Positions 51,949 to 60,052 of a stretch of 64,000 nucleotides of DNA are shown here, piece after piece (the stretch's first letter is position 1; each line of letters opens with the position of its first letter). The stretch spans positions 1-64,000 of the forward strand of contig NZ_JACYOX010000009.1 of assembly GCF_015352955.1 (NCBI RefSeq), given 5' to 3'. Source of the DNA: Noviherbaspirillum soli. GTDB lineage: Bacteria > Pseudomonadota > Gammaproteobacteria > Burkholderiales > Burkholderiaceae_D. Made by a program: the position numbers and the translations under genes. The notes under the pieces are model-generated. The model worked only from the letters and a program-made list of their open reading frames with translations, searched no databases and was not told the DNA's origin.

Positions 51949-53667
51949 CTAAAAGAAGTCGGTTGTCTGCCAATTAGGCGTTGCGTGTGCGTTATGGACT
52001 TTCTCACAGTAGCCCTGAAGCAATATAACCTGGCGGTTTAGTAGTTGGTTGTAAAGCGCCTGATTGCTTTCTTCCCCCTTTACGCGAGAACGCTTTTTAC
52101 TCAGGCCACGCAGTTGCTTGCTCAAGCAAGCTGTCAAGATTTCTTCCCTCCGCTCATCCGTTTCTGACAGCCAATCCTTGTTTGTGCGTCCCAAGCCAAC
52201 TGCCTGCTGCACGCAGACTATGAGCAAGTTGCACAGACCAGCGTTTTGGAGACGACGCTCAATATCTCGGGGGGCAATCCCCAGATCGGTGAATTCGGTG
52301 CTGGTCAGACTGCCCAGCACGCGGTATATGTCATCAGCCTTGGAGGCTTCCAGCGTCAAGCCAACTTCCCTGAACTTATCGCGGTTAGCATGAAGCTGGG
52401 CGGCCACATTGCTCGTTTGAGGCAGTGAGACCTTGGGGCTCTCTCCCCGATCAACAGTTTGAGGCGGTTCAATTGCCGCCAGGTAGCTTGCCGTGAACAA
52501 GCCAGCCTGTGCTGTGCTCATGGGTTTTTCGCCGTTCAACTCTCTTGCCAGATCCTCAGACCTCGATAGGACGGATGCGACATCTGGCAGGAGAGTTTTG
52601 AAGGATGCCACGATGTCTTCATACACAGGCTTGTCCGTCATGCCCTGCTGATGTGGAGCCGTTTCCTCCGCAATCTTGCGCCAGCCGCTTGCGGCCTGTG
52701 TAATCGCCGCTATGCCATCTGAATCGCGCATGCGATCCGGGGCATGGCGTTCCATGAGCATGGTTACGATCTCAGTGCTCTGCTGTCCCGCTGCGTTTGC
52801 CTTTGCCTTTGACAGTGCGGTATCGCCGTGTCTATCCTGAGCCGCCAAGTCGGCTCCTCTTTCAATCAGAAGCCGGACGGTTTCCGTATTTCCCGAAGCC
52901 ACTGCGGCGTGCAATAGCGGCACATTTCCCATAGGCCGATTGACCAGCCGTTTGGCGGCGCCAGCGGCAAAGAGTTCAGCTATCCAGCGGTGCAACGCAT
53001 TGAAGAACCAGTCGACGCCGGAAAGGCGATTATCAAGAGGAGGAATGCCGAGCCTTGCATCCAGCTCCTTGAGAAGCTCGGCAGGATCGCCGGCAGCAGC
53101 AGCGTCATAGATGGGAAGCTCATCCTGTTGCCTGGTTCTTATAAAGTCGTTTTTGTACTCGGACAGCGCCGTGATGAGTGGATGTTTTCCCTGTTTACGG
53201 GCTTCCGCAACCAGTTGCTCGAATTGTTGCACTGGAAAGTCGGCATCTGGAAGCAAGGCGTTAAGCAGTTCGGACATTTTCGATTGGTCGTTGTGCTTTA
53301 AGCGTGCCTTCTCAACCAGTTCGAGTTGCATTGCTATTGGAATAGCGGCCGCTTTTCCAGGAACACTTTTCTTGATCAACTCGGCAACCATGCTTGAACG
53401 CCTTTTGTCAACTGCTTGTAGCAGCAGTTTGCCCAATTCCTCAGCGGTGATTGCTGACCAATTCCCAGGTTGTTGTTGAATCAGGTCCTGAAGGTGCTCG
53501 GTCTGGTTATTAACGATGCATATGTCCAGCTGAGATGGAAAATCATTCTTTTCGCCTGACTTGCCATAGCCTGGAAAAGGATCATCGGAAAAACTGGTTT
53601 CATTTGTGAATATGGACGAATTTCCCTGGGGTGTAAGAGAACTGCCTTTGTAGGTTAGCCGGTTCAT
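51949..53667 (-). CDS. Ankyrin-repeat protein, candidate secreted effector
   Basis: A 572-residue hydrophilic protein with visibly lower GC than its neighbours. The start at 53667 (MNRLTYKGSSLTPQGNSS) is preferred; a longer form starts at 53721. The N-terminal 40 residues are Ser/Thr/Asn-rich and lack a Sec signal, as in many type III effectors. Ankyrin repeats lie near 240-320: VPLLHAAVASGNTETVRLLI, ERGADLAAQDRHGDTALSKA, and a weaker TEIVTMLMERHAP. A further ankyrin-like element (DELPIYDAAAAGDPAELLKE) is near 190. The C-terminal 250 residues are helical without a recognised domain. It is flanked by an FRG gene and REP elements. No secretion genes are in the window, so effector status is inference. 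Confidence 0.75.
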   Translation of the reverse strand: MNRLTYKGSSLTPQGNSSIFTNETSFSDDPFPGYGKSGEKNDFPSQLDICIVNNQTEHLQDLIQQQPGNWSAITAEELGKLLLQAVDKRRSSMVAELIKKSVPGKAAAIPIAMQLELVEKARLKHNDQSKMSELLNALLPDADFPVQQFEQLVAEARKQGKHPLITALSEYKNDFIRTRQQDELPIYDAAAAGDPAELLKELDARLGIPPLDNRLSGVDWFFNALHRWIAELFAAGAAKRLVNRPMGNVPLLHAAVASGNTETVRLLIERGADLAAQDRHGDTALSKAKANAAGQQSTEIVTMLMERHAPDRMRDSDGIAAITQAASGWRKIAEETAPHQQGMTDKPVYEDIVASFKTLLPDVASVLSRSEDLARELNGEKPMSTAQAGLFTASYLAAIEPPQTVDRGESPKVSLPQTSNVAAQLHANRDKFREVGLTLEASKADDIYRVLGSLTSTEFTDLGIAPRDIERRLQNAGLCNLLIVCVQQAVGLGRTNKDWLSETDERREEILTACLSKQLRGLSKKRSRVKGEESNQALYNQLLNRQVILLQGYCEKVHNAHATPNWQTTDFF

Positions 53668-53813
53668 GCTATTCAGTAGAAGTTGGAAAAGTAGCCCAGT
53701 TGCTCGCTCATCGTTAGGCAAACGTGATAAACCGCACTGAGCAAAAGGTTCCAGAAGACTGACGCAATGACGTCTCTACACCTGTCAACAAGTAATCCGG
53801 CGTGGTTGGATAA

Positions 53814-54020
53814 ACGTGCAATACCCGAAGGGCATTGCACCGCCGCTGGCGCAACGAACTCCCGACGCAAGGTCTTGAATCACGATCCGTTGCGATGCGA
53901 ATGGGAATTGCACCTTGCGATAGCCGAATCAATTGCAGGCGGGTGTGATGCCGAGGGAGGCTCAACATCAACTTGACCAACGGCCTGGTGCAATGCCCCT
54001 TCGGGGTATTGCACCCTACG
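53814..54020. repeat. Inverted pair of REP-like palindromes
   Basis: One copy at 53814-53841 (ACGTGCAATACCCGAAGGGCATTGCACC) and an oppositely oriented copy at 53987-54020 (GGTGCAATGCCCC...TATTGCACCCTACG) flank about 145 bases without a gene. They fill the 377-base gap between the ankyrin protein gene and the TRAP binding-protein gene. The left copy has a degenerate head (AACG instead of GTAG). Confidence 0.8.
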
Positions 54021-54044
54021 AACCTGCTACTGCGCCACGCCCCC

Positions 54045-55052
54045 TTACTTGACCCCCAACGCCGCCGTTTCCTTGTCCACCGCGACCAGCACTTCCTTCC
54101 CTACCCGGCCTTCCACTTCCTTCCTGACCGGCAGCAAGGCCTTGCGCCATTGCGCCTTCTCGGCATCGTTCAGGGTATAGACCTCGGTCTTTCCCGCCTT
54201 CTTGATCGCTTCCAGCGCATCGCGGTTCTCCTGCTCGGCGATGGCGTTGGTGTACTTGGTGGCATCCTTCATCGCGCCCTCCAGCTGGGTGCGCACGTCC
54301 GCCGGCAGGCCGTCCCAGAACTTCTTGTTGACGATGACCGCGTAGCCGATGTAGCCATGGTTGGAAATCGTCAGGTGCTTCTGCACTTCATGCATCTTCT
54401 GGGTGTAGATATTGGACGGCGTATTCTCGGTGCCGTCCACCACGCCGGTCTGCAGCGCCTGATAGACCTCGGAGAAAGCCATCACCTGCGGATTGGCGCC
54501 GAGCGCGCGGAACTGGGCGTCCAGCACCTTGGAAGACTGGATGCGCATCTTCATGCCCTTGAAGTCGGCCGGCTGGCGCAGCGGCTTGTTGGCGGTCATG
54601 ACCTTGAAGCCGTTGTCCCAGTAGGCCAGTCCGGTGATGCCCTTGGGTTCGAGCTTCTTGAAGAGATCCTTGCCGACCGGGCCTTCGGTGACGCGGTACA
54701 GCACGTCCTTGGTCGGGAAGATGTAGGGAATGTCGAAGGCTTCGAATTCCTTCACGCCCAGCGGCCCGAACTTGGCCAGCGACGGCGCCAGCATCTGCAC
54801 CGCGCCCAGCTGCAGCGCCTCCATTTCCTCCTTGTCCTTGTACAGCGTGCTGTTGGGATAGACCTCGACCTTGACGCGGCCGTTGGTGGCCTTCTCGGCC
54901 AGTTCCTTGAAGCGCTCCGCGCCCTTGCCCTTGGGCGTGTCGTTCGCCACCACATGGCTGAACTTGATGACGATCGGCGCCTGCTGCGCATGGGCGCCGG
55001 CGGACATCAACATGGCCGCGGCCATGGCGAAAGCGAGGGGTTTGAATTTCAT
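54045..55052 (-). CDS. dctP: TRAP transporter substrate-binding protein (DctP family)
   Basis: A 335-residue periplasmic binding protein for a C4-dicarboxylate-like acid. The start at 55052 has AAGGAGA six bases upstream and gives signal peptide MKFKPLAFAMAAAMLMSAGAHA. Family signatures are IKFSHVVANDTPKGKGAERF, RVKVEVYPNSTLYKDKEEM, the arginine-containing FKGMKMRIQSS, and EVYQALQTGVVDGTENTPSNI. It lies at the downstream end of a cluster resembling itaconate catabolism, where it would capture itaconate or a related acid. The membrane subunits DctQ and DctM are not encoded next to it, which is unusual. Confidence 0.92.
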   Translation of the reverse strand: MKFKPLAFAMAAAMLMSAGAHAQQAPIVIKFSHVVANDTPKGKGAERFKELAEKATNGRVKVEVYPNSTLYKDKEEMEALQLGAVQMLAPSLAKFGPLGVKEFEAFDIPYIFPTKDVLYRVTEGPVGKDLFKKLEPKGITGLAYWDNGFKVMTANKPLRQPADFKGMKMRIQSSKVLDAQFRALGANPQVMAFSEVYQALQTGVVDGTENTPSNIYTQKMHEVQKHLTISNHGYIGYAVIVNKKFWDGLPADVRTQLEGAMKDATKYTNAIAEQENRDALEAIKKAGKTEVYTLNDAEKAQWRKALLPVRKEVEGRVGKEVLVAVDKETAALGVK

Positions 55053-55129
55053 GATGGTCTCCTTGTCGTTTTGGGGCCGCCGTCGGCGACGGCGGCGTGA
55101 ACCAGGCGCCACTGCGCCCTGGCGTGGAC

Positions 55130-55933
55130 TCATGCCGCTATGCTGCGGCTTGCTTCATTCCTGATGGCCTGTGCCTTCAATATGACCGGGCGATCGATCA
55201 TCTTGCCGTCCAATGCCACCGCGGCGCCATTGGTAGTTTCCACAGCCTGCAATACCCGTTCGGCCCAGGCCACTTCCTCGGCCGTGGGCGCAAAGGCCGC
55301 ATGCACATGGGCCAGCTGCTTTGGGTGGATGCAGAGCTTGCCGCCGAAGCCGTTGCGCCGCGCACGGCGGGCGTCGTCGAGGATCTGCGCGCCATCATCC
55401 AGCGCGGTGGTGACGCCGTCCACCGGCGGCAGGATGCCTGCCAGCCGCGATGCCAGCACCAGGTGGGAGCGAAAGTACTGCAGCTCTTCCACGCCTTCAT
55501 GCAGGCCCAGGTCCAGGCTGAAATCGATGCTGCCGAACAGCAGCCGCTCCACGCCCGGCTGCTGCGCCAGCGCCAGCGCCTGATGCAGGCCGAGCGCGGT
55601 CTCGATCAGCGGCAGCACCGCAGGCGCGCCCCTTTCCCGCAACAGCGCAATGTCGGCCTCCTGCTCGGCCTTGGGCAGCACGATGCCCGCCACGCCGGGC
55701 AGGCTGGCCAGTTCGATATCGTCGGCAAACCAGGCCGTGTCGGCGCTGTTGATGCGCACCAGCAGCGGATGCTGCGGCGCCAGCCAGGCGCGCACCGCAT
55801 CACGGGCGGCAGGCTTCTCGGCGGGCGCCACCGCATCCTCCAGGTCGATGATCACGGCGTCAGCCCCCGCCGCCAGCGCCTTCGCGAAACGCTCGGGCCG
55901 GTTGCCAGGCACGAACAGATAGGAACGGTTCAT
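55130..55933 (-). CDS. ccl: CitE-like lyase, probable (S)-citramalyl-CoA lyase
   Basis: A 267-residue HpcH/HpaI-family aldolase. The start at 55933 (MNRSYLFVPGNRPERFAKAL) is the canonical CitE N-terminus. VIIDLEDAVAP, LLVRINSADTAW, VLPLIETALGL, the metal-binding RLLFGSIDFSLDLGL and GKLCIHPKQLAHVH support this. In the itaconate pathway this enzyme splits citramalyl-CoA into acetyl-CoA and pyruvate. The start overlaps the MmgE/PrpD gene by four bases. The specific assignment comes from the cluster context (CoA-transferase, MaoC-like hydratase, TRAP, LysR); by sequence alone it could act on malyl- or citryl-CoA-like substrates. Confidence 0.8.
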   Translation of the reverse strand: MNRSYLFVPGNRPERFAKALAAGADAVIIDLEDAVAPAEKPAARDAVRAWLAPQHPLLVRINSADTAWFADDIELASLPGVAGIVLPKAEQEADIALLRERGAPAVLPLIETALGLHQALALAQQPGVERLLFGSIDFSLDLGLHEGVEELQYFRSHLVLASRLAGILPPVDGVTTALDDGAQILDDARRARRNGFGGKLCIHPKQLAHVHAAFAPTAEEVAWAERVLQAVETTNGAAVALDGKMIDRPVILKAQAIRNEASRSIAA

Positions 55934-57294
55934 GGCAGCAGTCTGCCCACCCGCTCGGCGCGGGCAATATTCCACAGCCGCTCGAAGGCGGCGCGCATTT
56001 CGCCTTCGCTGGCGGACTGGCTGAACTCGGCCAGGCGCAGCGCTTTCTGCTCCAGCTCCTCGCGCGACAGCGTGTTGCCGGGGTCGCCCTTCGGTTCGTC
56101 GACCCGGCCTTCATAGCGCTGGCCATCCACGGTTTCCACCGTCACCTTGCCGATCCAGCGTGCCGGGTAGGCCTGGTCGACTTCCTGGTCCAGCACCATC
56201 TTCACCTTGTCGCGGAAGGCGCGGATGCCGATGTCGTTGAAGGACTGGTCGAACTCCTTCATGCCGGCGCTGTGGAACTGGCCTATCAGGCCCAGCACCG
56301 TGCCCATCGAGAACTTGGCCTGATGCACGGTCTGCGGATCGACCACAGGCCCCAGCACATCGATCGCGCCCTGATGCACATGGGCAGTGACGCGGCCGAT
56401 CTGTTCCGGGCGCAGGTGATGCTCGCTGATCACCTGCAGCAGCGCATCGGCGGCCGGATGGGTATGCCGGCAGGACGCATGGAACTTGAACGAGGTCTCG
56501 GCCAGGGCCCAGCGCTGGCCGAGGCGATCGGTCAGGCGGCTCGGGTCGGCATCGGTCGACATGCCGGCCGCCATGCCCTGCGCGCCTTCCAGGATGCGCT
56601 GCGCGCCGGTGAAGCCTTCCTGCGCCAGGTAGGCCGACATCAGGCCATCGGCGGCCGCCTTGGCGGTATGCAGCTGCTTGGAGTCGGCGGCGTCACGCAG
56701 GAATTCCCACAGCCCGGCGGCCTGGGTGCCGGCCGAACCGAAGGCATGCAGCATCTGCTGCGGCGACAGCTTCAGCAGCCGGCCGACCGCTGCCGCGGCG
56801 GCGATGGTGCCAGCGGTGCCGGTGGTGTGGAAGATGCGGTAATGCGATCGGCCCAAAAATTCGCCGACGCGAATGCCAACCTCGTAGCCTGCGACCGACG
56901 CCGTCAGCAGTTCGCGGCCGGAGGCGCCAATGGCCTGGGCCACTGCCAGCGCGGCCGGGAACACCACGGCGGCCGGATGGAAGACCGAGCCGTTGTGTAC
57001 GTCGTCCTGCTCGGCGAAATGCGAAGACGCGGCATTGACCATGGCGGCGAACAAGGGCGTGCTGCTGGTGCGGGAAATCAGGATTTCACAGGGGCCGTCG
57101 GCCGGCCCCATCCGGCGGGCAAAGCTGGCGATGGTCTGCACGGGGCGGCCGATCTTGCCGGCCAGTGCGGAGCCGAACCAGTCCAGCAGCAGGTCTTCGG
57201 CGCGCCGCACCACGTCTTGCGGAATGCTGTCGAATTGCAGCTGGGCGGCGAAGGTGGCCAGGGTCTTGCTGGGGTGGATGGTTGTCTCTTCCAT
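55930..57294 (-). CDS. MmgE/PrpD-family protein
   Basis: A 454-residue member of the MmgE/PrpD family (2-methylcitrate dehydratase, cis-aconitate decarboxylase and relatives). The start at 57294 (MEETTIHPSKTLATFAAQL) has AAGGAAA upstream. DWFGSALAGKIGRP, SSHFAEQDDVHNGSVFHPAAVVFPAAL and VGRLLKLSPQQMLHAFGSAGTQAAGL are typical, as is the FHASCRHTHPAADALL segment. Note that DxxxxxxHP-type active-site residues (DDVHNGSVFHP) are retained. Homologous genes occur inside itaconate-degradation clusters in Pseudomonas, though their exact role there is unclear. Coupled to the lyase gene by a 4-base overlap. Confidence 0.88.
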   Translation of the reverse strand: MEETTIHPSKTLATFAAQLQFDSIPQDVVRRAEDLLLDWFGSALAGKIGRPVQTIASFARRMGPADGPCEILISRTSSTPLFAAMVNAASSHFAEQDDVHNGSVFHPAAVVFPAALAVAQAIGASGRELLTASVAGYEVGIRVGEFLGRSHYRIFHTTGTAGTIAAAAAVGRLLKLSPQQMLHAFGSAGTQAAGLWEFLRDAADSKQLHTAKAAADGLMSAYLAQEGFTGAQRILEGAQGMAAGMSTDADPSRLTDRLGQRWALAETSFKFHASCRHTHPAADALLQVISEHHLRPEQIGRVTAHVHQGAIDVLGPVVDPQTVHQAKFSMGTVLGLIGQFHSAGMKEFDQSFNDIGIRAFRDKVKMVLDQEVDQAYPARWIGKVTVETVDGQRYEGRVDEPKGDPGNTLSREELEQKALRLAEFSQSASEGEMRAAFERLWNIARAERVGRLLP

Positions 57295-57332
57295 GTTGCG
57301 TTTCCTTTGCAATCACTTGTTTTACCGCTGAT

Positions 57333-57536
57333 GGTGCAATGCCCTTTGGGGTATTGCACCTTGCAAGCTTGTTTTACGGCCGTGGTGCAATGCCCTTCGG
57401 GTATTGCACCCTACGACGCTCGCAGAATCCGACATTTAAAGGGGCATTGCGCGAGCACACCCAACACCGTCACGCCCAAAACCCACAGAGCGCCGTAGGG
57501 CGCAATACCCCGAAGGGGCATTGCGCGAGCACACCT
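57333..57536. repeat. Cluster of three REP-like palindromes with a 21-base direct repeat
   Basis: Palindromes at 57333-57360 (GGTGCAATGCCCTTTGGGGT...), 57384-57415 (ending CCCTACG) and, inverted, 57494-57526 (CGTAGGGCGCAATACCCC...). In addition GGGGCATTGCGCGAGCACAC occurs twice, at 57441-57460 and 57515-57534, the second overlapping the last palindrome. The array fills the gap between the MmgE/PrpD and CoA-transferase genes and may split the operon's transcript or act as an mRNA stability element. Confidence 0.85.
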
Positions 57537-57588
57537 GGCGCCGTAATCCCCAATACATTGCCCGAGCACCGAAAGCGGCGGACGAGTC

Positions 57589-58767
57589 CTACACCGCCTT
57601 TTCCACATGCAGCCTCGCAATCCGTTGCGCATCGAATCCCAACTCCGCCAGGATCGCATCGGTATGCTGCCCCAGCGCCGGCACCGGGTCCATCCTCGGC
57701 GCATAGCCGTTGGGCATGCCGGGCGGCAGCAGCGCCGGCACCGGGCCGGCCGGGGTGGCCACTTCGGTCCAGCGATGGCGAGCCTTCAGCTGCGCATGCT
57801 CCCACAGGTCGTGCATGGTGTTCATGTGGGCATTGGCGATCTGCGCCTCTTCCAGCCGCTCGATCACCTGCTCGGCAGTCAGGCCGGCAAACACGCCGAC
57901 GATCAGCGCATACAGTTCCTTGCGGGATGCGCTGCGCAATGCATTGGTCCTGAAGCGCGCATCGGTGGCGAGCCCGGGCTGCTGCAGCACTTTGCTGCAG
58001 AACACCGTCCATTCGCGCTCGTTCTGCAGGCCCAGCATCACCACCTTGCCGTCGCCCGCCGGGAACGGGCCGTACGGATAGATGGTCGCATGCGAGGCGG
58101 CGGCGCGCGGCGGCGGCTCGGCGCCATCCATCGCGTAGTACAGCGGATAGCTCATCCATTCGGCCATGCTCTCCAGCATCGACACGTCGATGTTGCAGCC
58201 CTGCCCGGTCTTGCCGCGCTGGATCAGCGCGGCAAGGATATTGGTATAGGCATACATGCCGGCGGCGATGTCGGCCACCGAGCAGCCGGCCTTGGCCGGC
58301 TCGTCCGGCGAACCGGTGATGGACAAAAAGCCCGATTCGCTCTGGATCAGCAGGTCATAGGCCTTCTTGTCGCGATACGGGCCATCGGCGCCATAGCCGG
58401 AGATGTCGCAGACGATCAGGCCCGGATACTCTGCCTTCAGCGCCTCGTACGACAGGCCCAGCCGCGCGGCGGCGCCGGGCGCCAGGTTCTGCACCAGCAC
58501 ATCGGCCTTCTCCAGCAGCTGGCGCAGGATGGGCACAGCCTCCTCGTGCTTCACATCCAGCGTCAGGCTTTCCTTGGAGCGGTTGGTCCAGACGAAATGC
58601 GAGGCCAGGCCGCGCACCCGCTCGTCGTAGGCGCGCGCGAAGTCGCCCACGCCGGGGCGCTCGATCTTGATCACGCGAGCGCCGAGGTCGGCCAGCTGGC
58701 GGGTGCAGAACGGCGCGGCGATCGCGTGTTCCAGGGTAATGACGGTGATGCCATCAAGGGGTCGCAT
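57589..58767 (-). CDS. ict: CaiB/BaiF-family CoA-transferase, probable itaconate CoA-transferase
   Basis: A 392-residue family III CoA-transferase. The N-terminus PLDGITVITLEHAIAAPFCT, DLGARVIKIERPGVGDFAR and NRSKESLTLDVKHEEA are typical. KAGCSVADIAAGMYAYTNIL carries the catalytic Asp that forms the anhydride/thioester intermediate. The C-terminal GQHTDAILAELGFDAQRIA also fits. Family III members move CoA from a donor such as succinyl-CoA to an acid. Within this cluster the acceptor is most likely itaconate, by analogy with the Pseudomonas locus; this remains inference. It is separated from the upstream acyl-CoA dehydrogenase gene by nine bases. Confidence 0.85.
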   Translation of the reverse strand: MRPLDGITVITLEHAIAAPFCTRQLADLGARVIKIERPGVGDFARAYDERVRGLASHFVWTNRSKESLTLDVKHEEAVPILRQLLEKADVLVQNLAPGAAARLGLSYEALKAEYPGLIVCDISGYGADGPYRDKKAYDLLIQSESGFLSITGSPDEPAKAGCSVADIAAGMYAYTNILAALIQRGKTGQGCNIDVSMLESMAEWMSYPLYYAMDGAEPPPRAAASHATIYPYGPFPAGDGKVVMLGLQNEREWTVFCSKVLQQPGLATDARFRTNALRSASRKELYALIVGVFAGLTAEQVIERLEEAQIANAHMNTMHDLWEHAQLKARHRWTEVATPAGPVPALLPPGMPNGYAPRMDPVPALGQHTDAILAELGFDAQRIARLHVEKAV

Positions 58768-58776
58768 GGCGCTTCC

Positions 58777-59937
58777 TCAGAACGAGCGTGGCAGTCCGAG
58801 CATGTGCTCGGCCACGTAGGACAGGATCAGGTTGGTCGAGATCGGCGCGACCTGGTACAGCCGGGTCTCGCGGAACTTGCGCTCGACATCGTATTCGGCG
58901 GCGAAGCCGAAGCCGCCATGGAACTGCAGGCAGGCATTGGCCGCTTCCCACGAGGCATCGGCCGCCAGCATCTTGGCCATGTTGGCTTCGGCGCCGCAGG
59001 GCTGGTGCGCATCGAACAGCTCGCAGGCCTTGTAGCGCATCAGGTTGGCCGCCTCGATGTTGACGAAGGCCTTGGCGATCGGGAACTGCACGCCCTGGTT
59101 CTGGCCGATCGGGCGGCCGAACACCTCGCGCTCGGAAACATATTTGGTGACCTTGTCGATGAACCAGTAGCCGTCGCCTATGCATTCGGCGGCGATCAGG
59201 GTGCGCTCGGCATTGAGGCCATCGAGGATGTACTTGAAGCCCTTGCCCTCCTCGCCGATCAGGTTTTCCGCCGGAATCTCCAGGTTCTCGAAGAACAGCT
59301 CATTGGTCTCGTGGTTGACCATGTTGGGAATCGGCCGCACGGTCAGCCCCTTTCCCACCGCCTCGCGCAGGTCCACCACGAAGATCGACATGCCTTCGGA
59401 CTTCTTCTTCACCTCGGCCAGCGGCGTGGTGCGCGCCAGCAGGATCATCAGGTCGGAATGCTGCACCCGCGAGATCCAGACCTTCTGGCCGTTGACCACG
59501 TATTTGTCGCCCTTCCTGACCGCGGTGGTCTTGAGCTTGGTGGTGTCGGTGCCGGTGGAGGGCTCGGTCACGGCCATCGACTGCAGCCGCAGCTCGCCGC
59601 TGGCGATCTTTGGAAGGTAGAACTGTTTCTGCTCCGCCGAGCCATGGCGCAGCAGCGTGCCCATGTTGTACATCTGGCCGTGGCAGGCGCCGGAATTGCC
59701 GCCGGAGCGGTTGATCTCTTCCATGATCACCGAGGCTTCGGTCAAGCCCAGGCCGGAGCCGCCGTATTCCTGCGGTATCAGCGCGGCCAGCCAGCCGGCC
59801 TTGGTCAGCGCATTGACGAAGGCTTCCGGATAGCCGCGCTCCTCGTCGATCTTGCGGAAATACTCGGCAGGGAATTCCGCGCACAGCGCGCGCACCGCGT
59901 CTCGGATGTCCTGGTAGGGGTCGTTATGTTTGTGCAT
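58777..59937 (-). CDS. Acyl-CoA dehydrogenase with relocated catalytic Glu
   Basis: A 386-residue FAD enzyme of the acyl-CoA dehydrogenase superfamily. IPQEYGGSGLGLTEASVIMEEI, MAVTEPSTGTDTTKLKTTA, VVNGQKVWISRVQHSD and CLQFHGGFGFAAEYDVERKF are clear family blocks. The usual catalytic Glu near the C-terminus (in the YEGT element) is absent; the aligned segment reads YQVAPISTN. Instead a Glu is present as Glu244 in LNAERTLIAA, the position used by isovaleryl- and long-chain-type dehydrogenases. A related gene occurs in Pseudomonas itaconate clusters; its substrate is not known. Confidence 0.9.
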   Translation of the reverse strand: MHKHNDPYQDIRDAVRALCAEFPAEYFRKIDEERGYPEAFVNALTKAGWLAALIPQEYGGSGLGLTEASVIMEEINRSGGNSGACHGQMYNMGTLLRHGSAEQKQFYLPKIASGELRLQSMAVTEPSTGTDTTKLKTTAVRKGDKYVVNGQKVWISRVQHSDLMILLARTTPLAEVKKKSEGMSIFVVDLREAVGKGLTVRPIPNMVNHETNELFFENLEIPAENLIGEEGKGFKYILDGLNAERTLIAAECIGDGYWFIDKVTKYVSEREVFGRPIGQNQGVQFPIAKAFVNIEAANLMRYKACELFDAHQPCGAEANMAKMLAADASWEAANACLQFHGGFGFAAEYDVERKFRETRLYQVAPISTNLILSYVAEHMLGLPRSF

Positions 59938-59999
59938 GGTGAATTCCTGTTGTCGTTATCGGTGCCGATGGCGATGGGCAATGGGGCTGCGGCGGAGGC

Positions 60000-60031
60000 G
60001 GTGCATTGCGCTGCGCGTAATGCACCCTACG
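60000..60031 (+). repeat. REP-like palindrome (variant core)
   Basis: GGTGCATT-GCGCTGCGC-GTAATGCACC followed by CTACG, between the hydratase and acyl-CoA dehydrogenase genes. It shares the outer arms and the GTAG head (on the minus strand) but has a different inner stem from the other copies. Confidence 0.75.
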
Positions 60032-60052
60032 GTCCTACGATGCTTGCTGGGC

